Positions 55,985 through 64,000 of a stretch of 64,000 nucleotides of DNA are shown here, piece by piece; position 1 is the first letter of the stretch; each line of letters opens with the position of its first letter. The stretch spans positions 10,856,001 to 10,920,000 of the forward strand of contig JAMJFZ010003581.1 of assembly GCA_026225945.1 (NCBI GenBank), read 5' to 3'. The notes beneath the pieces are model-generated. The model searched no databases and was not told the DNA's origin. It saw nothing but the letters and a program-made list of their open reading frames with translations. The translations under genes were made by a program, and so were the position numbers. Source of the DNA: Cricetomys ansorgei. Its lineage: Eukaryota > Chordata > Mammalia > Rodentia > Nesomyidae.

Positions 55985-56250
55985 CAGTGCTAGAGAGACA
56001 GCTCAGTGGTTAAGAGCGCTTGCTGTTAATGCAAGCAGACCCCAGTTCAAATCCCCAGCACCCACATAAAAGCCATGGTCATGGGGCAGGAGGATTCTGA
56101 GAACCTGCTGGCCAGCCAGCCTAACCAAAGATAGGTGAACCTCAAAAAAATAGGTGTCCTTCAGGTTTAATAAAAGACTCTGTCTCAAAAACCAAGGTCG
56201 AACACTGTGAAGGCATTCATTTGATGCAGGACACACCTTCCCATATGCAC
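55985..56250 (+). repeat. B3 SINE
   Basis: GCTAGAGAGACAGCTCAGTGG, CCCCAGTTCAAATCCCCAGC, CCTGCTGGCCAGCCAGCC and AAGACTCTGTCTCAAAAACC give the full B3 order. A CA array follows. Confidence 0.93.
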
Positions 56251-56339
56251 ACACACACACACACACACACACGTGAGCGTGCACACACACCACATACATA
56301 TATACACACGCACACCACACTCACACACTCGCACACACA
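56248..56339. repeat. CA array at B3 tail
   Basis: A pure CA run to about 56272, then interrupted CACA/CATA words. Confidence 0.95.
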
Positions 56340-56770
56340 AGCTCTTTCCACAAACCTCTTTTTGTCCCCAATAATTTGCTTACATCAACCTTGATTTTGG
56401 AACAAGTTGAAATCAAAACTGGGAGAAATAACCGATTTAGAATCTCCCCAAAAATGAATAAGCCTTTGTCTCTGCAGGGGAGCAACTTCTTCAGTGTGCC
56501 TGTCCCACACATCACAGCACTTGGCAGCATTCTGTCACGTGTGTCCGCCCTACTGCCATCCGGTATGTCTCTTCAAATGCCACTGAGTCCAAAATGTGGT
56601 GACCGTGGATGGCCTTGGAGGCACCAGCCTGTCGGTTCTCACACTTTGGAGCCCTGGCATCTGTTTTCTGCACCAGTGGGCCGCCATGGGCTACATCATC
56701 TTTGGCAACAAAATACAGTGAATGGCTACAGTCTGGCAAGGTCCATCCTGTACCAGGCCAGGAGCCAGCT

Positions 56771-56956
56771 GCCTTAGTTGGTAGGCAAAACAGTTTGACA
56801 GTAAGTTCTGGCACCCGTCCCCACGCCCAGGGTCCTCTAAGCCTGGACACTCAATGAAAGCTTGCCTTAGTCGGTAGGCAAAACAGTTTGACCATAAGTT
56901 CTGGCACCCGTCCCCACGCCCAGGGTCCTCTAAGCCTGGAAACTCAGTGGACTCTG
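56771..56956. repeat. 93-bp tandem duplication
   Basis: Units start GCCTTAGT(T/C)GGTAGGC at 56771 and 56864. About 80 bp of each are near-identical, with about four substitutions. The last 12 bp of the second unit diverge. No known family. Confidence 0.93.
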
Positions 56957-57012
56957 ACGTCACAGGAGCTAATCACTCACAAGACTGTGATGGATTCAAA
57001 TAATTGTAGGGA

Positions 57013-57090
57013 GGGCTTGGGCTGTGGCTCAGTAGCACAGTGCTTTCTCCGTGTGTGTTCTCTTCCCCAGTACTGAAAAAAAAAAACACC
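57013..57090 (+). repeat. ID SINE, old
   Basis: GGCTTGGGCTGTGGCTCAGTAGC, TTCCCCAGTACTG and an A-rich tail are the tRNA-Ala-derived ID order, with several substitutions. Confidence 0.8.
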
Positions 57091-57094
57091 TTAG

Positions 57095-57455
57095 CAGAGA
57101 CTGTAGCAGAAGGCGCAGTGAGCAGGAGTAAAACAAGAAAATGTAAATACCCGAGAAGCTTTCATAATGTCCTGGACATTTTCTTCCCTTTACTCCAGAT
57201 CCCTTTGTTACTGTTTCCTGCATGCATTTGGGATCCGGGGAAATCACTGCTCAGAGTTCCGTCTCCCTCTGCTAATCGAGGGGGATATTCTCCCCTGTCC
57301 CCCACCTTTGGATGTGTTCACCTGTGAGCTCTCTGGAGCTTCACTCTTGGACCTACCTCCTGCATGCCGGCTTCTACTATTGTATCCCCAAGGAAAGAAA
57401 TAACAATACCCGACTGGTTTGACTAGACTATAATGACGACACGAGCAGAGTCTGC
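57095..57455. other. Kif6 intron, nothing recognised
   Basis: No repeat family or exon signal was recognised. Confidence 0.45.
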
Positions 57456-57459
57456 CCTT

Positions 57460-57625
57460 TAAAACACCTTTTATGTGTGAGCATGCTGCGGCACACATGT
57501 GGAAGTCAGAGGACAACTTGTGGGATCCAGTTCTGCCCCCGCCCCCCAACATGTGGGTCCCGGGCCTGAACTCAGGTCATCTGACTTTGCGGCATGCTTA
57601 GCTGTAAACCATCCTGCAGGTCCAA
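57460..57625 (-). repeat. B2/B3-type SINE, minus strand
   Basis: GTGGAAGTCAGAGGACAACTTG, CATGTGGGTCCCGGGCCTG and CATGCTTAGCTGTAAACCATCC are a reversed tRNA-derived SINE. Confidence 0.8.
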
Positions 57626-57629
57626 CATC

Positions 57630-58174
57630 AGTTTCCTGATCTCCAGGTCCTCAAAGAAGCACCTCCCCGCTGCAAAGCAAAGGTTTTGCCAACAAGAATA
57701 ACCAGTCTTTATGGGGAGCATTACGGTTTGAGAGCTTCACACAGCTACACCCACTGTCATTTCCTTTATGATTTTGTCCATGTTCTCTGCAGCCAGGAAG
57801 GGTCATTTTGACTAACATAACAGGGAGACTTCATTGCCAAATGTCTGTTTAATACTTTCCTAAATATTCTTATAGATTTTTCTATTGTTAGCATCTTTCA
57901 CATCAAATTCTTTTGGGATTTATTGTGGAACACACGGCGCAAGCTGACGCTCAAAGCCCAATATCTTTCAAATAACCAGTTTTCCTGATACCTCTTCCAT
58001 TTTAATGAAATGTCTTCAAATAAAATGTCTCCCCCCCCCTCCCAGGAAAACACTTTCAGATCTTTCAGGGGGAGGCTGATGCGCCTTAATCTCACCCTAA
58101 CAGCCTCGGCCCGGTAATTTCCAATCTTGTATTTTGAAAATAACTTTGCAAGCAAATATCATCATCTAGGTATC
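57630..58174. other. Kif6 intron, nothing recognised
   Basis: A C-rich run lies at 58030-58043. No gene is supported. Confidence 0.45.
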
Positions 58175-58199
58175 GGGGGGGGGGGGGGGGGCGGGGGGG
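58175..58199 (+). repeat. G17-C-G7 homopolymer tract
   Basis: Twenty-four guanines with one cytosine. Confidence 0.97.
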
Positions 58200-58204
58200 A
58201 AGCC

Positions 58205-59090
58205 CACGTTAAAGCGCCAAGCCTGTGTCAGCTCGCAGATGCCGTGGGTGCAGTGGCTTGCCTGGGTGGGTGGCCCCTCAGGCCCGGCACTGTCCTAAGG
58301 GAAATCAGCCGTCTTCAAATGCAGTTGCCAGCTTGCCTCGGCTTCCTGACTTGCCCAGGAAGAGTTGGTGAAATGCCATTTTTGTGGAGGGTAAGGGTAT
58401 TGCACTGTCTTCGACTGACTGGAAGGGGGATTGATAGCAGGCAGAAGTGGGGTAGGGGGGTTAGTGGTGCAAGCTGTCTACCTTCTCCCCCTCCCTGACA
58501 ACTAATGAGTCCTCTGCTAAAAAGCACCCAATAGTTCCCCAAAGAGAAAGCACATACAGCTGAGATACCTCTCCGCACACGGCAGCCAATCCACTGATGG
58601 TGGGAACAGTCTCAGTTCACCGCCAGCTTCGCTTAGTCACACGATCCTCTAGGCCAGACCCGTTCTCCAATCTAGTCTCCACACCGCAGCTTGTTGAAAC
58701 TGTTCGAAATATGCAAGTCACTGAGCACTCTCCTCCCAGTAGATGTCTGGCATTGGACTTCATTTTAAAAGCAGAGATGCCATCAAACGCATGCAGCCAG
58801 CATCGCTAATCAGGCATCCAAGGATGAAAGCCCAGCCCAGTCCATTTGTATGGTAAAAGCAGTAAGTCCAGGCAGCTGCCTGAGAGAGGAGGGACAGGCT
58901 GGCCAAAGGCAAGACGACTCAGGAGTACCCTGAAGACTTCCTGAAATCAGGACTGCCTGAAAGGATGTGGAATATACAAAGGGGACTGCCACCACCACGT
59001 ATCTTAGGACAGACCTTCGGTCAGAAGAGTCAGAGAGACCAAGTCCCAGCTACAGGAGTGGTGGCTGACTTCATTAGAGCTGTCCTGTTT
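58205..59090. other. Kif6 intron, nothing recognised
   Basis: No repeat family or exon signal was recognised. Confidence 0.45.
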
Positions 59091-59094
59091 TTCT

Positions 59095-59185
59095 GGGTGT
59101 AGATGAGGAAGCTTAGGCTGATGGCAGTTGGTTAGCATGCCTGGTAGTATGCAGCTAAGGAGTAGAGCCAGCAACTTGAGCCCCA
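59095..59185 (-). repeat. MIR fragment, minus strand
   Basis: GATGAGGAAGCTTAGGC, GCAGCTAAGGAGTAGAGCC and CAACTTGAGCCCC are the reversed MIR core. Confidence 0.65.
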
Positions 59186-59596
59186 TTTCTGCTGGACCCC
59201 AAGATCAGTGTTTAGTCAGAAGGCAGGAAAACTCACAACCCGGCTAGAAAGGGTTGAGGTCACTACCACCACAGTGCCACGGAGGCAGGGGTGGGGATCC
59301 ATGTGTCTTCTCCAAATTCACGTTGATAAGGAAAGAAAAGGAGCCAGTGGGAAAGAAAAGCCTCCCCCATCTTTCCTGGCAGGGAGGTAGTAAAGGGAGA
59401 AGGCAGAGCCTGGTGGAAGGAGGGAAGTCCACCACCACCACGGGGGAAGGTCTTCTGTGCTAGAGGTTCTTCTCTCTGAAAGTCAGAGATGCCATCGGGA
59501 GGTCAGCAACAAGTGATTCGTGGATGCGTGGCTTTCCTTATCAGTGAGGAATCTGCCACCAGATCCCCAGTGGATCCTGAAACTATGCAGAGTACT

Positions 59597-59621
59597 CTGT
59601 GTGTGTCTGTATGTGTCTGTG

Positions 59622-59661
<40 letters not shown>

Positions 59662-60460
59662 TGTGTGTCTGTGTCTATGTGTGTGTCTGGGTGTGTGTTT
59701 GTGTCTGTGTGTTTATGTGTCTGTGTGTGTCTGTGTGTCTCTCTCTCTGTGTATCTGTATGTGTGTCTGTGTGTGTGTCTGTGTGTATGTGTGTGTCTAT
59801 GCGTTTGTGTCCATGTGTGTGTCTGTGTGTGTCTATGTGTGTCTGTGTGTGTGTGTCTGTGTGTGTCTATGTGTGTGTCTGGGTGTGTCCATGTGTGTCT
59901 GTGTGTTTATGTGTCTGTGTGTGTCTGTGTCTCTCTCTGTGTGTATCTGTATGTGTGTCTGTGTGTATGTGTGTGTCTATGTGTGTCTTGTGTGTCTATG
60001 TGTGTCTGTGTGTGTGTGTGTGTCTGTGCATGTGTGTGTGTGTCTGTGTGTGTGTCTGTGTGTGTCTGTGTCATGTGTGTGTGTCTGTGGGTCTGTGGGT
60101 GTGTCTGTGTGTGTGTCTGTGTGTGTGTGTGTCTGTGTGTGTGTCTGTGTACGTGTCTGTGCTGTGTGTGTGTGTGTCTGTGTGGGTGTGTCTGTGTGGG
60201 TGTGTCTGTGTCATGTGTGTGTGTCTGTGTGTCTATGTGTGTCTGTGCGTGTCTGTGTGTGTGTGTCTGTGGGTGTGTCTGTGTGGATGTGTGTCTGTGC
60301 ATGTGTGTGTGTCTGTGTGTGTGTCTGTGTGTGGTGTGTCTGTGCATGTGTGTGTGTCTGTGTGGGTGTGTCTGTGCATGTGTGTGTGTCTGTGTGGGTG
60401 TGTCTGTGCATGTGGGTGTGTCTGTGTGTGTGTGTCTATGTGTGTGTCTGTGTGTGTGTT
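59597..60460 (+). repeat. 864-bp TG/TCTG array with internal longer-period repeats
   Basis: Almost only T and G with spaced C and A (TGTGTGTCTG, CATGTG, TATG). A block with TCTGGG, TTTATG and GTATCTGTATG repeats at an offset of about 192-194 bp (59686 versus 59878; 59712 versus 59906; 59751 versus 59943). It yields open frames of over 300 codons in all plus frames, all low-complexity artefacts. Confidence 0.97.
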
Positions 60461-60720
60461 TACCAAGCTTTTTCCTGTGCATATATATCTGTCCATTAGT
60501 GTATAACTTAAGTATGTTTCAAGATTAATACAGAGTGACAAAATAAAATCACTTTAGCAATACACTTTCTCAAAAGCTATGCGGATGCGGGGTCTCATTC
60601 TCAGCCACAAATTGCTTACTGTACTGTAGCGATCCGGTCCTTCTTTTCTGGCTCCAGTTTCTTCCTTGCGTGCAGTGCATTGTGAGCACCCCCCATCACC
60701 TTCCCTCATCTTCCTCTTAC

Positions 60721-61118
60721 CTCTGATGACGCCCACGCTGCCGTCACATTCTGTTCTGGTCTCGTGCAAGTGTCCACAGCTGCGTGTGTTCGTGATTTCA
60801 CCAATCATGTCACATCTAGACAGCAGCATTTCGCAGCGCCCCTCCTCCTCCTCCAGGCCTTACAGCCCCGCGCCTGCCAGCCCTCCGCCGTGGTATCCCA
60901 TGGGCCTCAGACTGATGACACAGGTGTCCCGTTCAGGGCCGAGCACTCCACAGCCCCTTCCTCTCAGCCTTTAATCTGGTCCTGAGTCTCTGCTTTGAGC
61001 ATCATCCTTTGCCAGGTGGGGCTGAGGACCACAGTAGTCCATGTCATCCTTCTTCCCGCGATGACGCAGACGTTTCATGGCCTCCCATGGCATGTCTGAA
61101 TTGCCAGCCTCGTCATCC
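60721..61118 (-). ncRNA. Candidate exon of an unrecognised minus-strand transcript
   Basis: Read on the minus strand, a pyrimidine-rich stretch ending CCCCCATTGCAG lies directly before 61118. A strong donor, CAGAG|GTAAGAGG, lies at 60721/60720. The 398-bp interval between them is not simple repeat. It stays open for about 48 codons from the acceptor in one frame (including MPWEAMKRLRHRGKKDD), then stops at 60971-60973. A CpG-rich patch lies upstream on this strand (61700-62120). I recognise no protein family. Other readings are an old retroposed or LTR-internal sequence, or chance splice-like signals. Confidence 0.25.
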
Positions 61119-61119
61119 C

Positions 61120-61700
61120 TGCAATGGGGGACCGTCACCGAGTAAAAAGAGAGAAGGGTACTTAACACAAACATGGCAACCCTGTGACAGTCTATCTCAA
61201 GGAGGACGGTGAGTCCATGACTGATGGGCGGGTAGCGTGTACACCAGGGATACGCTGTCCTCAGGATGGTTGACATCCCAGATGGGCAGAGCACCGCCGC
61301 ACTAGGAAGTTTCATCAGACTAGTGAGCGCAGTTGAAAACACAGACGTCGCTGATTTCCAGAGTTTTCGTAGTAACTTTTCTCCATCACAGTTAACTGAA
61401 GATAGCCAAAGCCTCGGAAAACCAGACGGGCGCCGGGAGCCGGGGGGACACTGCCGTGCGCTCATCAAAATGGAAAAGCCTTTCCACTTCCTCTCTTGCA
61501 GCACCAGTCATGTCCTCTCTCCCGAGGGATAAAGCCACTCGAGACAATCTCATGCCTCTTCCCGTCTTCTGTGCCTCTGCAGCTCAGGCGATAGGTGGGT
61601 AGATGGCAAATTGATAACAGGACAGATAATTAATATAAGTATATACATAGATGATGGGTGGGAGATTGACTGATAATAGAGACAGGCGGGCAGACAGTTC
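61120..61700. other. Kif6 intron, nothing firmly recognised
   Basis: It holds the pyrimidine-rich stretch and CAG that would be the minus-strand acceptor of the candidate exon. A degenerate GATA/GATGG patch lies at 61590-61690. Confidence 0.4.
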
Positions 61701-62120
61701 GCAGACAGAAACGTCCGCGTGTTATCCCATACCCGGCTTCCTCACTGGAGCTCCTATAAATTGGCGCGTCATCATTTTCTGGCGGCGAATAGTCCATCAA
61801 ACTATTTGTTCATGGCACGCATTTCCCTCCCCCCCTCCCGCCCCCCATTTTCCTCGCGTGCAGAGATGCGATGCTCGTCGGGAGAGATAGCGAGATGTAG
61901 CTCGGGAGGGAGGAACGGTATCGCCACGTCTAATTTCCCCAACCCCCTGGTCCCTCAACCCAAGGCCCTTCGTGCATTGAAACTCCCTCAGGGCGCGGCA
62001 GAGCCCATCACCCTGCCCGCTTACTTGAGTGTGACGATCTCAGCCGTGGCAGTTCCCGCCAGTCCGAGAGCGAAGCTGTGGTTCTTCATTATCCTCTTGA
62101 TTTGCATTTCCCCGGACAGC
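61700..62120. promoter_or_regulatory. CpG-rich patch, possible CpG island or regulatory element
   Basis: By eye there are roughly three dozen CpG dinucleotides in a little over 400 bp, while the surrounding intron is CpG-poor. The block includes GGCGCGTCATCATTTTCTGG, a CTATAAATT, and several CGTC/GCGC motifs. Its 3' part overlaps what looks like an ancient antisense L1. No transcript start can be proved from sequence. Confidence 0.35.
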
Positions 62121-62338
62121 GGGCACGGCAAGGTCTTCTTCACGTGCCTTGTCCTCTTTGCTGACGAGCTAGGTGGGTTCTTCCTCTTTGGTTCCCAGCA
62201 GTTCTCTGTGTGCTCTGGATGTTGGGCCTTTGCCTATGGGATAGGTAGCAGATGTTTTCCTCCAGCCTGTAGCTTATTTTATTTTCTCTTATGATTTTTC
62301 AGAAGAAACTTAAGACAGTTTCTTTTCTCTGTTTACGA

Positions 62339-62340
<2 letters not shown>
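62020..62340 (-). mobile_element. Old L1 fragment, minus strand
   Basis: GTGTGACGATCTCAGCCGTGG, CTCTTGATTTGCATTTCCCC and TGCTCTGGATGTTGGGCC, then CCTTTGCCTATGGGATAGG, parallel the reversed L1 ORF2 3' region. Decayed; it explains the tail of a 191-codon plus-strand frame. Confidence 0.5.
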
Positions 62341-62341
<1 letters not shown>

Positions 62342-62387
<46 letters not shown>

Positions 62388-62389
62388 TG
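62342..62389. repeat. (TG)n microsatellite
   Basis: About 23 TG units with one ATG interruption. Confidence 0.97.
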
Positions 62390-62424
62390 ATGAGATTAGT
62401 TTGCCTTTTTTTTTTTTTTAAGTC

Positions 62425-62755
62425 ACTCTGAATGGGGAAGTTACTTACTTTCACCTAACTGCAGCCCTGCCCTGAGGAAGATGCCCCCGCCCCTCAGGCA
62501 GCACTGCAAAGGCTGCCAGTGAACTATAAAAGGAGCCAGTAGATTTTCAGTGCCCACATTATACCCACCAGCCACCATAAGAACACATAACTCCATTACA
62601 CAGATGGTTAAGTTAAATTCCTTGCCAGACCAGAGTTAGACCATTTCACTCCTGAAAAGCAGGTTTCATCACCAAGTGGACTGATTTGATTGATGGAGTC
62701 TATATGAAAACATTCATCCGGGATACTTGAACGAATATCCTGTTTAGTGTTCTTG
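62425..62755. other. Kif6 intron, nothing recognised
   Basis: No repeat family or exon signal was recognised. Confidence 0.45.
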
Positions 62756-62757
62756 CA

Positions 62758-62938
62758 TCTGTTTATTTATCACCGTGTCTCGTGAGTGTCTGCCACAGCC
62801 CACGAACCTGTGGAGGTCAGAGTATGAACTGCAGGAGTCGGTTCTTTCCTTCCACCACGTGGGCTCCAGGGATCGCACTCGGGTGGCCGGGCTCGGTGGC
62901 ATGTGGCCTCACCCACCGAGCGGCCTCTCCCGCCTCCC
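62758..62938 (-). repeat. B2/B3-type SINE, minus strand
   Basis: TGTTTATTTATCACCGTG, CTGTGGAGGTCAGAGTATGAAC, TTCCACCACGTGGGCTCC and GGCATGTGGCCTCACCCACCG are a reversed tRNA-derived SINE that has kept many CpGs. Confidence 0.85.
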
Positions 62939-62939
62939 T

Positions 62940-64000
62940 GAATGACTTTCACGTGGTGTTTCATTGGACGGCTTATAAAGACGTGCCTCGGCCATGCTGA
63001 AGCCTAGCAAACATCCCGATGAGTGACTGGCACATAGCGCCAGCTCCTCAGCAAGCACCGCGTGCCCGCTCACTCCCGGTGATGGGAAGACAAATGCCAA
63101 CAGAAGCAAGTACAGAACGGACACCGTGCAAAACAAACTCAACAGAGAAGAGACGCCAGGTCGTAAAATATATCGATTACCTATACCAGCAATCTAAGAC
63201 AAGATGAGGCCCATGCTTGCAGGCTGTAAAATAACCTGCGCCTTGAAGAGAGGCAAGCGATAGGCCTAGCTTTACCTCGGCCCAGTGAGAGAGCTAGAAC
63301 AACAACAACGAAAGAGGTCCGGGAGACAGCACAGTGGTTAGGAGCCCCAACTACAAGTTTACTGAGGTGACTAGAACCCGGAGCTCACAACCGACTTGGC
63401 CAGCGAGCGCCAGGGTCTGCCCGTCACTTACCAGGAGGTTTTCTAGGCTTCGGCACTATCTCAGCGTGTGTTCATGAGCTCAGGATCCCTATGCAGCTAC
63501 GGTTCTCTGTGCGAGGCCAGGCCGACAATATCAGTCAGCATTCCAGCAGACAGCACTAATTAGACTCAGTGGGGTGGAGGTTGGGATGAAAGGGGTAAGG
63601 ATGACATATTGAGGGTGTCTGAGTTGGAGGTAGAATATGATCAGGGTATGTTGTTTGTGTGTGTGAAACTGCCAGAGAATGAATGAGAGATACTCTATTT
63701 ATTACAAAAGACCTGATCAGTTTGTGCAGAATTAGGGGTTGTTCCAGCCCCCCACCCTGCCAACTGCCAAGCTGAAAGCAAACCAGACCCCTAACACATC
63801 AGCCAGGCCCCTAAGAAATCAGGCGATAGACTGTCTAAACTACTCGATTTCCTCTTCTCTCTTCACGAGCTTCAGGCCCAATGAGTTAGCTCTCATTTAA
63901 GGAGACTGTATTAACTGTGGGCTGCGGTGATGTTTGTTCATAAAAGGAGGATAAAGAACAAGAAAGAAAAAAGCCATCCGAGCCCCTTCGGTGGGCTATG
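62940..64000. other. Kif6 intron to window end
   Basis: A weak SINE-like stretch lies around 63310-63500 (GGGAGACAGCACAGTGGTTAGG). The next Kif6 exon was not found. Confidence 0.45.

Larger units (their letters stand above)
53527..64000 (+). other. Kif6: Kif6 intron (5' part, continues beyond window)
   Basis: It begins with GTAAGC. The next KIF6 coding segment is not seen before the window ends. The intron contains a MaLR LTR, SINEs, an 864-bp TG/TCTG array, a CpG-rich patch and a candidate minus-strand exon. Confidence 0.8.

Noticed and set aside
59489..60506. Open frames of 309-336 codons rich in Cys/Val on the plus strand, and His/Thr-rich on the minus strand
   Set aside because: They are translations of the TG/TCTG array. 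All three plus frames are open because the repeat lacks stop codons, not because of coding.
60971..61504. The full 177-codon minus-strand frame as a single-exon gene
   Set aside because: Its length is not improbable here. Only the 3' part overlaps the splice-bracketed interval, so I report that interval as a low-confidence exon instead.
61719..62294. 191-codon plus-strand frame through the CpG-rich patch
   Set aside because: Its C-terminal half is antisense to an old L1 fragment, and no start or splice context supports it.
53527..64000. Search for the next Kif6 exon (HLKEE-type start)
   Set aside because: No matching coding sequence after a plausible acceptor. The exon is presumably beyond the window.
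1..64000. A previously undescribed gene system or defence-type cluster
   Set aside because: The window is intron and repeats of one vertebrate gene. Nothing seen supports a new multi-gene system.

Overview
The window is nuclear DNA from a muroid rodent. It is dense in rodent SINEs (B1, B2, B3, B4 and ID-like), MaLR-type LTRs, long CA/GT and GATA microsatellites, and old L1, MIR and hAT remnants. There are no bacterial-type genes, operons, rRNA, CRISPR arrays or phage genes. The cleanest B1 copy carries the wording GGATCTCTGTGAGTTCGAGG. That is more usual in rat, hamster, vole or deer mouse than in house mouse, but I cannot name the species.

I can support only one protein-coding gene, on the + strand: Kif6, a kinesin-9 family motor. 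Two consecutive internal exons are present, at 44689-44797 and 53471-53526. They have consensus splice sites, compatible phases, and a joined translation that continues the KIF6 stalk (about residues 549-603 of the 814-residue human protein, numbering recalled rather than aligned). Everything else is intron: at least 44.7 kb upstream, 8.7 kb between the exons, and at least 10.5 kb downstream. Motor-domain exons must lie left of the window and tail exons right of it.

Layout: 1-13 kb holds MaLR and other LTR fragments, SINEs, a TA/CA array, a GATA array, and an MIR split by an inserted CTGACT-rich element. 13-29 kb holds SINEs, old antisense L1, several microsatellites, two solo-LTR candidates (16.4 and 23.5 kb) and a large TCTA array inside an L1. 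29-41 kb is CA arrays, a polypyrimidine tract, L1 and MIR fossils, a Z-DNA-type GT/CG tract, a B1-seeded CGG tract, and a 53/54-bp minisatellite with 214-bp higher-order structure (40464-41100). 41-54 kb is the exon-bearing part, with four sense-oriented B3 elements in the 8.7-kb intron. 54-64 kb has a MaLR LTR, a 93-bp tandem duplication, a G17 run, an 864-bp TG/TCTG array, and a CpG-rich patch next to a candidate minus-strand exon.

I found no convincing new biological system. The points most worth checking are the nested minisatellite, the candidate antisense exon with its CpG-rich patch, the pair of frame-linked Kif6 exons, and a few unique blocks that may be conserved regulatory DNA. Most long open frames here are low-complexity artefacts of dinucleotide or tetranucleotide arrays.
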